The notes under the pieces were generated by a model. The model made no database searches. It was not told where the DNA came from and saw nothing but the letters and a program-made list of their open reading frames with translations. From NCBI RefSeq assembly GCF_040717445.1, contig NZ_JBFEFL010000001.1, forward strand, positions 2,118,001 to 2,182,000: 64,000 nucleotides of DNA, read 5' to 3'. Position numbers and translations under genes: made by a program. Source of the stretch: Qipengyuania sp. JC766 (GTDB lineage Bacteria; Pseudomonadota; Alphaproteobacteria; Sphingomonadales; Sphingomonadaceae). Every line of letters starts with the position of its first letter. Position 1 is the stretch's first letter. Below, in pieces: positions 52,837 through 60,779 of this stretch.

Positions 52837-53161
52837 GGATCAGGTCATTCCAAAATAAATGAAATTTATAAAGAGGATGTAGGAGTCTGTTGGCCCTGTG
52901 GAATACGGGGACAAACCGCCCCTGCCGCAATTCTCCCGCCTTTGCCACCCGTCCCGGCCGATCCGAATCGCGGGGCTGCTTGAGTCAAAGACTCGTTTTC
53001 CCGCTTACCCACACCCTGTTGGGAACCGGTGCGACGGTCGATAAGCACCCGGAATTTATTCGGCATAGCGAGGAGGAAAACCGTCCCCGAACTTGTCGCC
53101 AGAGTCATGCCGTGGTTTATGCCCGTGCTGTCCACAAGCCGCCGAACGAGCGTCGCCACGC
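52837..53161. other. Probable chromosomal replication origin (oriC)
   Basis: A 325-nt gap between hemE and ppsR, the longest in the window. It has (a) an AT-rich stretch at 52847-52872, 23 of 26 A/T, a possible DNA unwinding element and also the hemE promoter region; (b) a DnaA-like box TTACCCACA at 53005-53013, one mismatch from TTATCCACA, and weaker ones at 52897-52905, 53036-53044 (minus), 53117-53125 and 53128-53136, each two mismatches; (c) five GANTC sites at 52883, 52965, 52982, 52990 and 53102. The position equals that of Cori in Caulobacter. No TTAA-N7-TTAA CtrA sites were seen. Confidence 0.75.
53005..53013 (+). promoter_or_regulatory. DnaA-box-like site TTACCCACA
   Basis: One mismatch to TTATCCACA, in the middle of the proposed origin; the best of the five candidates there. 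Confidence 0.5.
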
Positions 53162-54007
53162 ATGAACCGCCTTCACCTCCATCTCGTATCCGATTCGACC
53201 GGCGAGACGCTGGAGATGGTCGCAAAGGCGGCGCTCGCCCAGTTCGAAAACGCGGAGGTTACCCGTCATTTCTGGCCGATGGTCCGCTCGCGCCAGCACC
53301 TGGAGCGGATCGTCCCGGAACTCGCCAGCCATCCCGGGCTGGTGCTCTTCACGCTGGTGAATGCTGAGACGCGGCGCCTGCTGGAGGACCACTGCCGCCG
53401 GCTCAGCCTGCCCATGGTGCCGGCACTCGATGCAGTGACCGACGCGCTCGAGGCCCAGCTAGGCCAGGAAGCGCACGGCAAGCCCGGCCGCCAGCACCTG
53501 ATGGACGATGCCTATTTCCGGCGGGTCGAGGCGATCCACTATACCATCGCCCATGACGACGGTGTCGGGTGGGAAAACTGGGGCGAGGCCGACATCATCC
53601 TTGCCGGCGTGTCGCGCTCGTCCAAGACCCCGACCAGCATCTATCTCGCCAATCGCGGATACAAAACGGCCAACATCCCCCTCGTGGTGGAAAGCCCGCC
53701 GCCCCCGCTCCTGTTCGAATTGCGCAAGCCGATGATCGTTGGCCTCACCACGGCGCCCGAACGGCTGGTCCAGATCCGGCGCAACCGGCTTCTCAGCCTG
53801 AACGAGGGAACGCAAACTTCCTATGTCGATTCGGAGCGCGTGCGCAACGAGGTGCAGTACGCACGCCGCCTGTTCGCGGATAATGGCTGGCCGGTGATCG
53901 ACGTGACTCGCCGGTCGATCGAGGAAACCGCGGCCGCTGTCATCCGCCTGCATAACGAACGAGGATCGGGCGACGGTAGCCGCAAGAGCGGGACCCGGCC
54001 GATCTAA
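53162..54007 (+). CDS. ppsR: Pyruvate,water/phosphate dikinase regulatory protein (DUF299)
   Basis: ADP-dependent kinase/phosphorylase that switches PEP synthase or pyruvate phosphate dikinase on and off. The 281-aa protein has the P-loop GVSRSSKTPTSIYLANRGYK (about 155-175) and the C-terminal RSIEETAA motif. The family is the RP001 homologue at the Caulobacter and Rickettsia origins. ATG 53162 is chosen because the family begins with MNRLHLHLVSDSTGET. The next gene overlaps it by one base (TAATG). Confidence 0.95.
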   Translation: MNRLHLHLVSDSTGETLEMVAKAALAQFENAEVTRHFWPMVRSRQHLERIVPELASHPGLVLFTLVNAETRRLLEDHCRRLSLPMVPALDAVTDALEAQLGQEAHGKPGRQHLMDDAYFRRVEAIHYTIAHDDGVGWENWGEADIILAGVSRSSKTPTSIYLANRGYKTANIPLVVESPPPPLLFELRKPMIVGLTTAPERLVQIRRNRLLSLNEGTQTSYVDSERVRNEVQYARRLFADNGWPVIDVTRRSIEETAAAVIRLHNERGSGDGSRKSGTRPI

Positions 54008-54588
54008 TGCTGGTCCTTGCATCCCAGAGCCAGTCGCGATCGGCGATGTTGCAGGCGGCGGGTATCGCGTTCGAGGCGGTGCCGGCCGAGGTCGACGAGC
54101 GGGCGCTGGAGCGTGAGATGGAGGGCGCCGATCCGACGGAGATCGCGCAGGCTCTCGCCGCCGCCAAGGCCGCGGCAGTGTCGGCCATGCGCCCGGACGA
54201 TCTGGTGCTGGGGAGCGACAGCCTCGTGACTGTCGAAGGCGAGCGGTTCGACAAGCCAGCCAGCCGGGAAGATGCTGCACGTCACTTGCGCTATTTCTCG
54301 GGAAGGACCCTCCGGCTGCACAGCGCTGCCGCCCTCGCGACAGGCGGCCGGATCGACTGGATTGGCAGCGACATGGCCAGCCTCGGCGTGCGGGAGCTGA
54401 GCGACGCCTTCATCGAGGATTATCTCGCTCACGAATGGCCGCAGGTCGCGGGATGCGTCGGCGTATTCCGCATCGAGGCGCGCGGCGTGCTCCTGTTCGA
54501 CCGGATCGTCGGCGACCATTTCACCATTCTGGGCATGCCCCTCATCCAGGTTCTCGCCGCCCTGCGGGAAAGGGACGTGCTGGAGTGA
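54007..54588 (+). CDS. maf: Maf family nucleotide pyrophosphatase
   Basis: House-cleaning pyrophosphatase of 193 aa acting on non-canonical nucleotides. Features: LASQSQSRSAML at the start, the catalytic Asp in LGSDSLV, and the later KPASREDA. Overlaps ppsR by one base and aroE by four. Confidence 0.93.
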   Translation: MLVLASQSQSRSAMLQAAGIAFEAVPAEVDERALEREMEGADPTEIAQALAAAKAAAVSAMRPDDLVLGSDSLVTVEGERFDKPASREDAARHLRYFSGRTLRLHSAAALATGGRIDWIGSDMASLGVRELSDAFIEDYLAHEWPQVAGCVGVFRIEARGVLLFDRIVGDHFTILGMPLIQVLAALRERDVLE

Positions 54589-55439
54589 CGGCGTGGGCAG
54601 AAGTCATCGGGGATCCCATCACGCAGTCGAAATCTCCTGCGATTCACGGGTTCTGGATCGAGCAACTCGGGCTGGATGCCCGGTACGAGGCAAGACTCGT
54701 GCATGCCGATGGTCTGGCAGACTATCTGGACGCACGACGCGGCGATGCGGACTGGTGCGGCTGCAACGTGACCATGCCGCACAAGCAGGCGGTGCTGGAT
54801 TTTCTCGACGAAGTGGACCCGGTGGCGGCCCGGATCGGCGCGGTGAACACCATCGTCCGGCGGACTAACGGCACGCTTGTGGGTACCAACACCGACATGA
54901 GCGGCTTTCTCGAGCCGGTGATGGGCGAACTCGCTTCCCGGCACCTGTTCCGCATGGCGCGGGTGCTGGGGACGGGCGGTGCGGCGCGCGCCATCGTCGC
55001 CGGGCTGGCCGAGCATGGGTTCACCATCGTCCTTGCGGGACGCGATCCGGAAAAGGCGCGAGGCATTCTCGATACGCTCGCACCGACCGGGGAGCATTAT
55101 GCCGTGCAGCTGGATCATTTTGCCGGTCCGACGGATTTCGCCTTCGACGATCGGTCCCAGTGCCTGGATCTCGTGGTCAATGCCTCTCCACTCGGGATGC
55201 GCGGCCAGCCTGCGCTCGCGTTCGACTGGAGCCATGCACCCCCCGGATCGATCGCCTACGATATCGTGACAGATCCCGTGGCCACGCCCTTCCTTGACGG
55301 GGCGCGGGCACGAGGGCTCGCCACGATCGATGGCCTTGCGATGCTGGTCGGGCAGGCGGCCGGAGCTTTCGAATTGTTCTTCGGCATGAAGCCGCCGCGC
55401 GATCGCGACGCCGAACTCAGGGACATGTTGGCCCGATGA
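54585..55439 (+). CDS. aroE: Shikimate dehydrogenase
   Basis: NADPH-dependent reduction of 3-dehydroshikimate, 284 aa. Substrate site SKSPAIHG and NVTMPHK, catalytic pair in VNTIVRR...GTNTD, and nucleotide loop LGTGGAARAIV. GTG 54585 overlaps the maf stop by four bases, and its stop overlaps coaE (ATGA). Confidence 0.95.
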   Translation: MTAWAEVIGDPITQSKSPAIHGFWIEQLGLDARYEARLVHADGLADYLDARRGDADWCGCNVTMPHKQAVLDFLDEVDPVAARIGAVNTIVRRTNGTLVGTNTDMSGFLEPVMGELASRHLFRMARVLGTGGAARAIVAGLAEHGFTIVLAGRDPEKARGILDTLAPTGEHYAVQLDHFAGPTDFAFDDRSQCLDLVVNASPLGMRGQPALAFDWSHAPPGSIAYDIVTDPVATPFLDGARARGLATIDGLAMLVGQAAGAFELFFGMKPPRDRDAELRDMLAR

Positions 55440-56032
55440 GCGCCCCCCGGATTATCGGCCTGACCGGCTCGATCGGCATGGGAAAGTCCACCGTCGCCGC
55501 GATGTTCGCCGACGAGGGCGTCCCGGTCTTCGACGCCGATGCCGAAGTCCGCGCGATGCAGGGTGCCGGGGGCGAGCTGGTCCCGGCCATCGAGACCGCC
55601 TTTCCCGGAAGCACGGACGGCAACGGCGTGATGCGCGACGTTCTGGGCAGCCGTGTCTTCGGCGATCCGGAAGCTCTCGCGCGGCTCGAGGCGATCGTGC
55701 ACCCCGCGGTCGCGGAGAGGCGGTCGGCCTTCCTGAAGGACAATGAAGACGCGCCGTTCGTCCTGTTCGATATCCCCCTCCTGTTCGAGAAAGGCGGAGA
55801 TCGGGGACTCGACAGGATCGTGGTCGTCTCTGCCCCCTCCGCTGTCCAGCGCGAAAGGGTGCTCGCGCGTGACGGCATGACGGCGGACAGGTTCGAGAAA
55901 ATCCTGCAGCTGCAGATGCCGGATTCCGACAAGCGCGCCCGGGCCGATCACGTCATCGATACGGGTGTCCCGCTCGAGCAGACCCGCCGCAAAGTGCGCG
56001 CCCTCGTTGCGCAACTGCGAGAGGAACTGTGA
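55436..56032 (+). CDS. coaE: Dephospho-CoA kinase
   Basis: Last step of coenzyme A synthesis, 198 aa. P-loop GSIGMGKST near the N-terminus, DADAEVR, and LFDIPLLFEKG. Overlaps aroE by four bases; dnaQ follows after 52 nt. Confidence 0.96.
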   Translation: MSAPRIIGLTGSIGMGKSTVAAMFADEGVPVFDADAEVRAMQGAGGELVPAIETAFPGSTDGNGVMRDVLGSRVFGDPEALARLEAIVHPAVAERRSAFLKDNEDAPFVLFDIPLLFEKGGDRGLDRIVVVSAPSAVQRERVLARDGMTADRFEKILQLQMPDSDKRARADHVIDTGVPLEQTRRKVRALVAQLREEL

Positions 56033-56084
56033 CAAACAGGATACCGGCCTTGCAGGGCGCCGCCGATCGGCGGATATTGGGGTC

Positions 56085-56771
56085 ATGCGCGAGATAGTAT
56101 TCGATACCGAGACGACCGGCTTCGATCCCAAGACGGGCGACCGGATGGTCGAGATCGGCTGCGTCGAGCTCGTCAATCGCCTGCCCACCGGCAAGACGCT
56201 ACAGCTCTATTTCAATCCGGAACGGGCCATGCCGCCGGGGGCCTTCGCCGTGCATGGCCTGTCCGACACGTTCCTGGCGCAAAAGCCGCTTTTTCGCGAC
56301 CAGGTCGAAGAGATCCTCGAATTCTTGGAGGATTCGCCGCTCGTTGCGCACAATGCCGGGTTCGACATGGGCTTTCTCAACGCCGAACTGGCGCTGTGCG
56401 AGAGGGATGCGATTGATCTGGGGCGCATGATCGATACCGTGGAAATGGCGCGCAAGCGGCATCCGGGCGGGCAGAACTCGCTCGACGGCCTGTGCAAGCG
56501 CTACGGGATCGACCGGAGCCACCGCGTCAAGCACGGGGCGCTGCTGGACGCGGAATTGCTGGCCCAGGTCTACATCGAACTGACCGGCGGGCGGCAGATG
56601 GGGCTCTCGCTGGCTGCCGAAGCCGCCCGGACCGCCGAAGCGGCACCGGCCCGGATCGTGCGCAGCACACGGCCATACAGGGCGCCGCGACCGCACGCCG
56701 CGTCGGCTGCGGAACTTCAGCGACACGAAGCCTTTATCAAGGCCATGGATAATCCCATCTGGAGCAGATAG
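56085..56771 (+). CDS. dnaQ: DNA polymerase III epsilon subunit (proofreading exonuclease)
   Basis: 3'-5' proofreading exonuclease of 228 aa. Exo I FDTETTGFD (Asp7, Glu9), Exo II AHNAGFDMGFLN, Exo III His/Asp in HGALLDAELLA. The C-terminal tail (about 185-228) is variable and binds the alpha subunit. ATG 56085 is the start that fits the family. In Caulobacter dnaQ sits at the same place near the origin. Confidence 0.95.
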   Translation: MREIVFDTETTGFDPKTGDRMVEIGCVELVNRLPTGKTLQLYFNPERAMPPGAFAVHGLSDTFLAQKPLFRDQVEEILEFLEDSPLVAHNAGFDMGFLNAELALCERDAIDLGRMIDTVEMARKRHPGGQNSLDGLCKRYGIDRSHRVKHGALLDAELLAQVYIELTGGRQMGLSLAAEAARTAEAAPARIVRSTRPYRAPRPHAASAAELQRHEAFIKAMDNPIWSR

Positions 56772-56804
56772 CGTCAGTCACGCTTTCACGGGAAAGAGGT
56801 GCCA

Positions 56805-57368
56805 ATGGATATTCGGGTTTCTGGTCATCAGGTGGACACCGGCGAAGCGCTGCAGGACCATGCGGAAGAACGCCTCACGGGCATCGTCGAGAAATATTTT
56901 CCGCGCGCGCTGTCCTCCCACGTCACCTTCGGCAAGGCGCCGGGCGGCGCCTTCACCTGCGATATCGTGACCCATGTGATGCAGGGCGTGATCGTGAAAG
57001 GCCACGCGGAAGCGCACGATGCCCACCAGGCCGTCGACCAGGCCGCGACGAAGATCGACAAGCAGTTGCGGCGGTACAAGCGGCGCCTGACCGACCGCCA
57101 CGCGCAGGCGGATCACGCGGCGCGCGAGGAAGAGGCGGCCTACACGATCTTCGCATCCGAGGACGTGGAAGAGGAGATCGAGGCTGACGCGCCGCCGATC
57201 ATTGCCGAAACGCGTGTCGACATTCCCGAATCGAGCGTTGCCGATGCCGTTATGATGCTGGACCTGCGCGATACGAACGCCCTGTTCTTCAAAAATGCTG
57301 GAACCGGACGGCACAATATGGTCTATCGCCGCCACGACGGATCGATCGGGTGGGTAGAACCCCGCTAA
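56805..57368 (+). CDS. hpf: Ribosome hibernation-promoting factor, long form
   Basis: A 187-aa long HPF that joins 70S ribosomes into 100S dimers. N-terminal RNA-binding domain (1 to about 100, MDIRVSGHQVDTGEALQDHAEERL), linker and C-terminal dimerisation domain (about 128-187, ending YRRHDGSIGWVEPR). ATG 56805 has AAAGAGG upstream. The order hpf-ptsN is usual; rpoN is not adjacent. Confidence 0.95.
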   Translation: MDIRVSGHQVDTGEALQDHAEERLTGIVEKYFPRALSSHVTFGKAPGGAFTCDIVTHVMQGVIVKGHAEAHDAHQAVDQAATKIDKQLRRYKRRLTDRHAQADHAAREEEAAYTIFASEDVEEEIEADAPPIIAETRVDIPESSVADAVMMLDLRDTNALFFKNAGTGRHNMVYRRHDGSIGWVEPR

Positions 57369-57441
57369 CCCGGCATCCCCGCCGCAATTACGGCGCTTTA
57401 CCCTTCCGGTGCCTGGTGGCGCCGGACAATTGCCTGGACCA

Positions 57442-57906
57442 ATGCTCGACGCATATCTCAAACTTGTCCCGCAGGCGGTCGCGTTTGCGCGCGCATCCGG
57501 CAAGCCGGACGTCCTTTCGCAAACCGCGAACATTCTCGCCGACTGCTACGACGTTTCCCCGCATGCCGTCCTCGAAGGGCTGCAGGATCGCGAAGCGCTC
57601 GGCAGCACGGGCTTCGGCCGCGGTGTCGCGATACCCCATGCCCGTCTGGCGGAACTCAACCGTCCGGTCGCGATCGTCGTACGGCTCGAAAAGCCGGTCG
57701 ATTTCGCAGCGGCGGACGGCCTGCCGGTGGAACTGGTCTTCGGCCTCGTCTCGCCCGAAGGCGCGGGCCAGGCCCATTTGCACGCACTTGCCGCCCTCTC
57801 GCGGCTGGTGCGCGACGACAGTGTCCTCGAAAGCCTGCTGGCCGAAACCACGCCGGAAGGGCTCTACGCCTTGCTGAGCGATGCAGCCGATCGCGATGCC
57901 GCCTGA
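57442..57906 (+). CDS. ptsN: PTS IIA-like nitrogen regulatory protein PtsN
   Basis: EIIA-Ntr, a phosphoacceptor of the regulatory nitrogen phosphotransferase system, 154 aa. The phosphorylated His66 lies in GRGVAIPHARL after GSTGFG. ATG 57442 gives the usual N-terminus (MLDAYLKLVPQAV); a GTG 33 nt earlier is possible. The next gene overlaps it by 26 nt with the start used here. Confidence 0.93.
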   Translation: MLDAYLKLVPQAVAFARASGKPDVLSQTANILADCYDVSPHAVLEGLQDREALGSTGFGRGVAIPHARLAELNRPVAIVVRLEKPVDFAAADGLPVELVFGLVSPEGAGQAHLHALAALSRLVRDDSVLESLLAETTPEGLYALLSDAADRDAA

Positions 57907-58369
57907 GCCGAACTCCGGCGAACAGGCCCATTTCCGGGCGCTGGAGCGGCTTTACGCATCGGCCCCTGTCAACTCGCTGTTCGCATCGAGGCTGGCGATC
58001 GAATCGCGCGGACATGCCCGACTGGTCTTCGACGTGACCGAGCAATCCTACCACGCGGCGGGCGCTGCCCATGGCACCATCTATTTCAAGATGCTGGACG
58101 ATGCGGCCTTCTATGCTGCGAACACGCTCGTCAGCGACCGTTTCCTGCTGACCACGTCGTTCAACCTGCATTTCACCAAGCCTGTCAGGATCGGCCAGGT
58201 CGTCGCCGAAGGTCGCTGGGTCAGCGGCAAGAGGCGCGTGTTCGTGGCCGAGGCGCGGCTCGTGGACGAGGAAGGGGACGAGATCGGGCGCGGCACCGGC
58301 ACGTTCATGCGTTCGCACATCCCGCTTTCCGGCCTTCCGGGATACCAGACCGATCACCCGCGTGACTGA
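57881..58369 (+). CDS. PaaI/YiiD-type hot-dog thioesterase
   Basis: Predicted acyl-CoA thioesterase of 162 aa with the 4HBT pattern AAGAAHGTIYFKMLDDAAFYAAN (the central helix) and FLLTTSFNLHFTKPV. The start could be ATG 57881 or ATG 57896; both overlap the end of ptsN. Its stop is overlapped by the next GTG start. Substrate unknown. Confidence 0.85.
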   Translation: MQPIAMPPEPNSGEQAHFRALERLYASAPVNSLFASRLAIESRGHARLVFDVTEQSYHAAGAAHGTIYFKMLDDAAFYAANTLVSDRFLLTTSFNLHFTKPVRIGQVVAEGRWVSGKRRVFVAEARLVDEEGDEIGRGTGTFMRSHIPLSGLPGYQTDHPRD

Positions 58370-58700
58370 CGATCGCCTGCCCGCGCATCTGGAAGTTGGC
58401 GGGCTGGTGCGCGCAGTGCAGGCTGCCGGCGGGTTTGCGACCGTCCTTTCGAAAGGAGAGCGGGATGCCGGCACGATTGCCCTCGTGTTGCTCGATCGCC
58501 ACGGGCCCGCCCGCTTCATGGAGCGTATGCCGCAGCTGGACGGCAGCCGGATTTTCACCTGCACGCGCGAGCAGGACACTGAAAATGCAGGGGAATTCGA
58601 CGCCTATGTATCCCGGCGCGCAGCTTCCGACCCCGATCTCTGGGTGGTCGAACTGGATGTCGCGAGTCCGGAACGTTTTGCCGCAATGCAGCAGAAATAG
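58362..58700 (+). CDS. DUF1491 family protein
   Basis: Conserved alphaproteobacterial 112-aa protein of unknown function with the pattern GTIALVLLDRHGPARFMERMP and a C-terminal DPDLWVVELDV. GTG 58362 overlaps the thioesterase stop by 8 nt. No promoter lies between, so it closes the origin-proximal operon. Confidence 0.85.
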   Translation: MTDDRLPAHLEVGGLVRAVQAAGGFATVLSKGERDAGTIALVLLDRHGPARFMERMPQLDGSRIFTCTREQDTENAGEFDAYVSRRAASDPDLWVVELDVASPERFAAMQQK

Positions 58701-58701
58701 G

Positions 58702-58729
58702 TTGACCTGATTTCAGTTGAAACTATCTG
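58702..58729 (+). promoter_or_regulatory. Possible promoter and operator of the cell wall hydrolase gene
   Basis: TTGACC (58702-58707) and TATCTG (58724-58729) are 16 nt apart; between them lies the palindrome TTTCA-GT-TGAAA (58711-58722). It begins two bases after the DUF1491 stop and about 165 nt before the hydrolase start. The -10 is weak. Confidence 0.4.
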
Positions 58730-58895
58730 GCGGCTCGCAACTTCCGATTAGCGCACGCATCCGGATGGCACTGAGGCCGTCCTGAGAGCACGCAGACGGG
58801 GGCCGGACCACAGGTTTTCTACCGTTACAAATGCCCGGACCGTTTCCGGGTTCCGACCTGCGCAGGACCGTCCACCGCCGTAACTTGCGGGATCA

Positions 58896-59573
58896 ATGAA
58901 GCGTAAGACTTGTTTCACGGGCCTTCTGGGCCTGGGTACCATGGCGTTCGTCGCTTTCGGCAGTGCCGAAATTTCCGACGCCCACGCCGAAGACAGCTGG
59001 ACGCCGGAACGCGCCGTCGTCGAATCCACCCTCGATACGATCACGGTCGTTCCGCCGGTCGATCCGGCTCTGGACGGGCTTGCCGCGGACCAGGATGCCG
59101 CTCTCGAGGAATTGCAGCCTGACGAACAGGTGGACGCGCCGGAAACCGTGCGCGCGGCGAGCCTCCAGGAACTCATCCGGACCGTCGATACCGGGGCGCG
59201 CCTGTCGCGCGAGATGGAGTGCCTCGCCGGCGCCGTGTATTTCGAATCGCGCGGCGAACCCGTGGACGGCCAGCTGGCCGTGGCCCGGGTGGTGATGAAC
59301 CGCGCGAGTTCCGACGTATTTCCCGACAGCTATTGCGACGTCGTCTACCAGCGCAAGCAGTTCAGCTTCGTCCGCGGCGGGAAGATGCCCCGCATCGTTC
59401 GGGGCAGCGCGGCCTGGCAGCGCGCCAAGGCCATCGCCCGGATCGCCCACGAAGGGCTTTGGGACAGCGAGGCCGGCGATTCCCTCTATTTCCACGCGCG
59501 CTACGTCACGCCGCGCTGGAGCCGTACCAAGACCCGCCTGGCGGCAATCGACACCCACATCTTCTATCGCTGA
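58896..59573 (+). CDS. SleB-type cell wall hydrolase, exported
   Basis: Hydrolase_2 (SleB-like) enzyme of 225 aa, predicted to cut peptidoglycan. N-terminal signal peptide with AFVAFGSAEISDAHA, a Pro/Asp-rich linker (about 40-105), then the catalytic domain (about 108-225) with LAGAVYFESRGEPVDGQLAVARVVMNR, in which Glu is the conserved residue, and QFSF. About 195 nt of untranslated DNA precede it. Confidence 0.9.
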   Translation: MKRKTCFTGLLGLGTMAFVAFGSAEISDAHAEDSWTPERAVVESTLDTITVVPPVDPALDGLAADQDAALEELQPDEQVDAPETVRAASLQELIRTVDTGARLSREMECLAGAVYFESRGEPVDGQLAVARVVMNRASSDVFPDSYCDVVYQRKQFSFVRGGKMPRIVRGSAAWQRAKAIARIAHEGLWDSEAGDSLYFHARYVTPRWSRTKTRLAAIDTHIFYR

Positions 59574-59607
59574 CGCGGGCCGACCGGGCCCGGGCGGTCC
59601 TTTCGGG

Positions 59608-60381
59608 TCAGTCCCTGACCTGGACCCAGACGGGCGCGTGATCGCTCGCCTTCTCGCGGCCCCTGCGCTCCTTGTCGACGCCGGCGGCTTCCAGCCTGTC
59701 GGCCAGTGCCGGCGACAGCAGCAGGTGGTCGATCCGGAAGCCGTGATCGCGTTGCCAGGCGCCGGCCTGGTAGTCCCAGAAGGTCCATACCCCGCCGCGC
59801 GGGTTCAGCGTGTCGATCGCGTCGGTCCACCCGTCGTTCAACATGCGCCGGTAGGCGTCACGTGACGCCGGCTGCATCAGGGCATCGTCCGCCATGGCCT
59901 TGGGCGACCAGACGTCCTTGTCTTCGGGAATGACGTTGAAGTCCCCGACCAGCGCGGCCGGGACCTCTTCCGCCCAGATTTCCGCGGCGCGCTTGCGCAA
60001 CCGTTCCATCCAGCGCAGCTTGTAGTCGAACTTCGGACCGGGCTGCGGATTGCCGTTGGGCAGGTAGATGGAAGCGACGCGTACGCCGTTTACGTCGGCT
60101 TCGAGGTACCGCGCATGATCGTCCTCGGGTTCGCCTTCGAGGCCCCTGCGGATCTCGACCGGTTCGAACCCGTCGGCGAGGATTGCGACTCCGTTGAAGC
60201 TCTTTTGCCCGTGCCAGATCGCCTTGTAGCCGATGGATTCGAATTCCTCGGCCGGAAATCCCTCGTCCATCGATTTAACTTCCTGCAGGCACGCGACTGT
60301 CGGCCGCGTCTCTTCGAGCCATTCCTTGAGGCGCGGCAGGCGCGCCTTGATCCCGTTGATGTTGAAGCTGGCAATGCGCAT
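59608..60381 (-). CDS. xth: Exodeoxyribonuclease III (second paralogue)
   Basis: ExoIII/AP endonuclease of 257 aa. Motifs: FNINGI (6-11), LQEVKS, GDFNVIPED, LSPALAD and SDHAPVWV at the end. It differs from the enzyme at 957-1751 at many positions, so the two are old paralogues. ATG 60381 gives the family start MRIASFNING. It is the last gene after erpA (37-nt gap) on the minus strand, convergent with the hydrolase. Confidence 0.95.
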   Translation of the reverse strand: MRIASFNINGIKARLPRLKEWLEETRPTVACLQEVKSMDEGFPAEEFESIGYKAIWHGQKSFNGVAILADGFEPVEIRRGLEGEPEDDHARYLEADVNGVRVASIYLPNGNPQPGPKFDYKLRWMERLRKRAAEIWAEEVPAALVGDFNVIPEDKDVWSPKAMADDALMQPASRDAYRRMLNDGWTDAIDTLNPRGGVWTFWDYQAGAWQRDHGFRIDHLLLSPALADRLEAAGVDKERRGREKASDHAPVWVQVRD

Positions 60382-60418
60382 CCGTCGCTGATGCCCGATC
60401 GCGCGCGGGAGGTCTAAT

Positions 60419-60748
60419 TCAAATCCCGAAACTCGATCCGCAGCCGCACCCGGCGGCGGCTTGCGGGTTTTCGACCCGGAACGCCGAGCCGCCCAGCGTA
60501 TCCACGAAATCGACCTGGCTGCCGGCGACGAGGTCGAGGCTGACGGGATCCACCACGAGGCGGACGCCGTCCGTTTCGGACACGGCATCGTCGGCCTTGG
60601 GCGTGTCGGCCAGGCCGAACTTGTACTGGAATCCCGAACAGCCGCCGCCCTCAACCGAAAGCCGCAGGATCGCGGGCTTCGACTGCCGTTCCGCGATCCA
60701 GGCGATGCGCTTGGCCGCAGCCGGCGTGAGGGTGGGTGTTTCGCTCAT
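60419..60748 (-). CDS. erpA: Iron-sulfur cluster insertion protein ErpA (A-type)
   Basis: A-type Fe-S carrier of 109 aa. The three cluster cysteines are present: Cys37 (GGGCSGF), Cys101 and Cys103 (GCGCG). Close to the ErpA/IscA/HesB families; the C-terminal CGCGSSF favours ErpA. Confidence 0.92.
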   Translation of the reverse strand: MSETPTLTPAAAKRIAWIAERQSKPAILRLSVEGGGCSGFQYKFGLADTPKADDAVSETDGVRLVVDPVSLDLVAGSQVDFVDTLGGSAFRVENPQAAAGCGCGSSFGI

Positions 60749-60779
60749 GCGCTGGAGATAGGGGGCCTTGCGGGCGCCC

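Noticed and set aside
52982-52998. GAGTC-AAA-GACTC followed by GTTTT as a terminator
   Set aside because: The stem is only 5 bp and A/T-rich, no gene ends there, and it lies in the proposed origin; a pair of GANTC sites is the better reading.
52837-53161. CtrA binding sites (TTAA-N7-TTAA) in the origin gap
   Set aside because: None was found; Caulobacter-like CtrA silencing is therefore not supported here.
56779-56795. parS-like TTTCACGGGAAAG before hpf, and TGTTTCACGG near 58911
   Set aside because: They lack the central CACGTG and the second half, so ParB binding is unlikely. CACGTG cores at 14577, 44443, 50427 and 59859 lack the TTTC/GAAA flanks.
60158-60172. tRNA T-loop-like GGTTCGAACCCG
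   Set aside because: It is inside the second xth coding sequence and no acceptor or anticodon arm fits around it.
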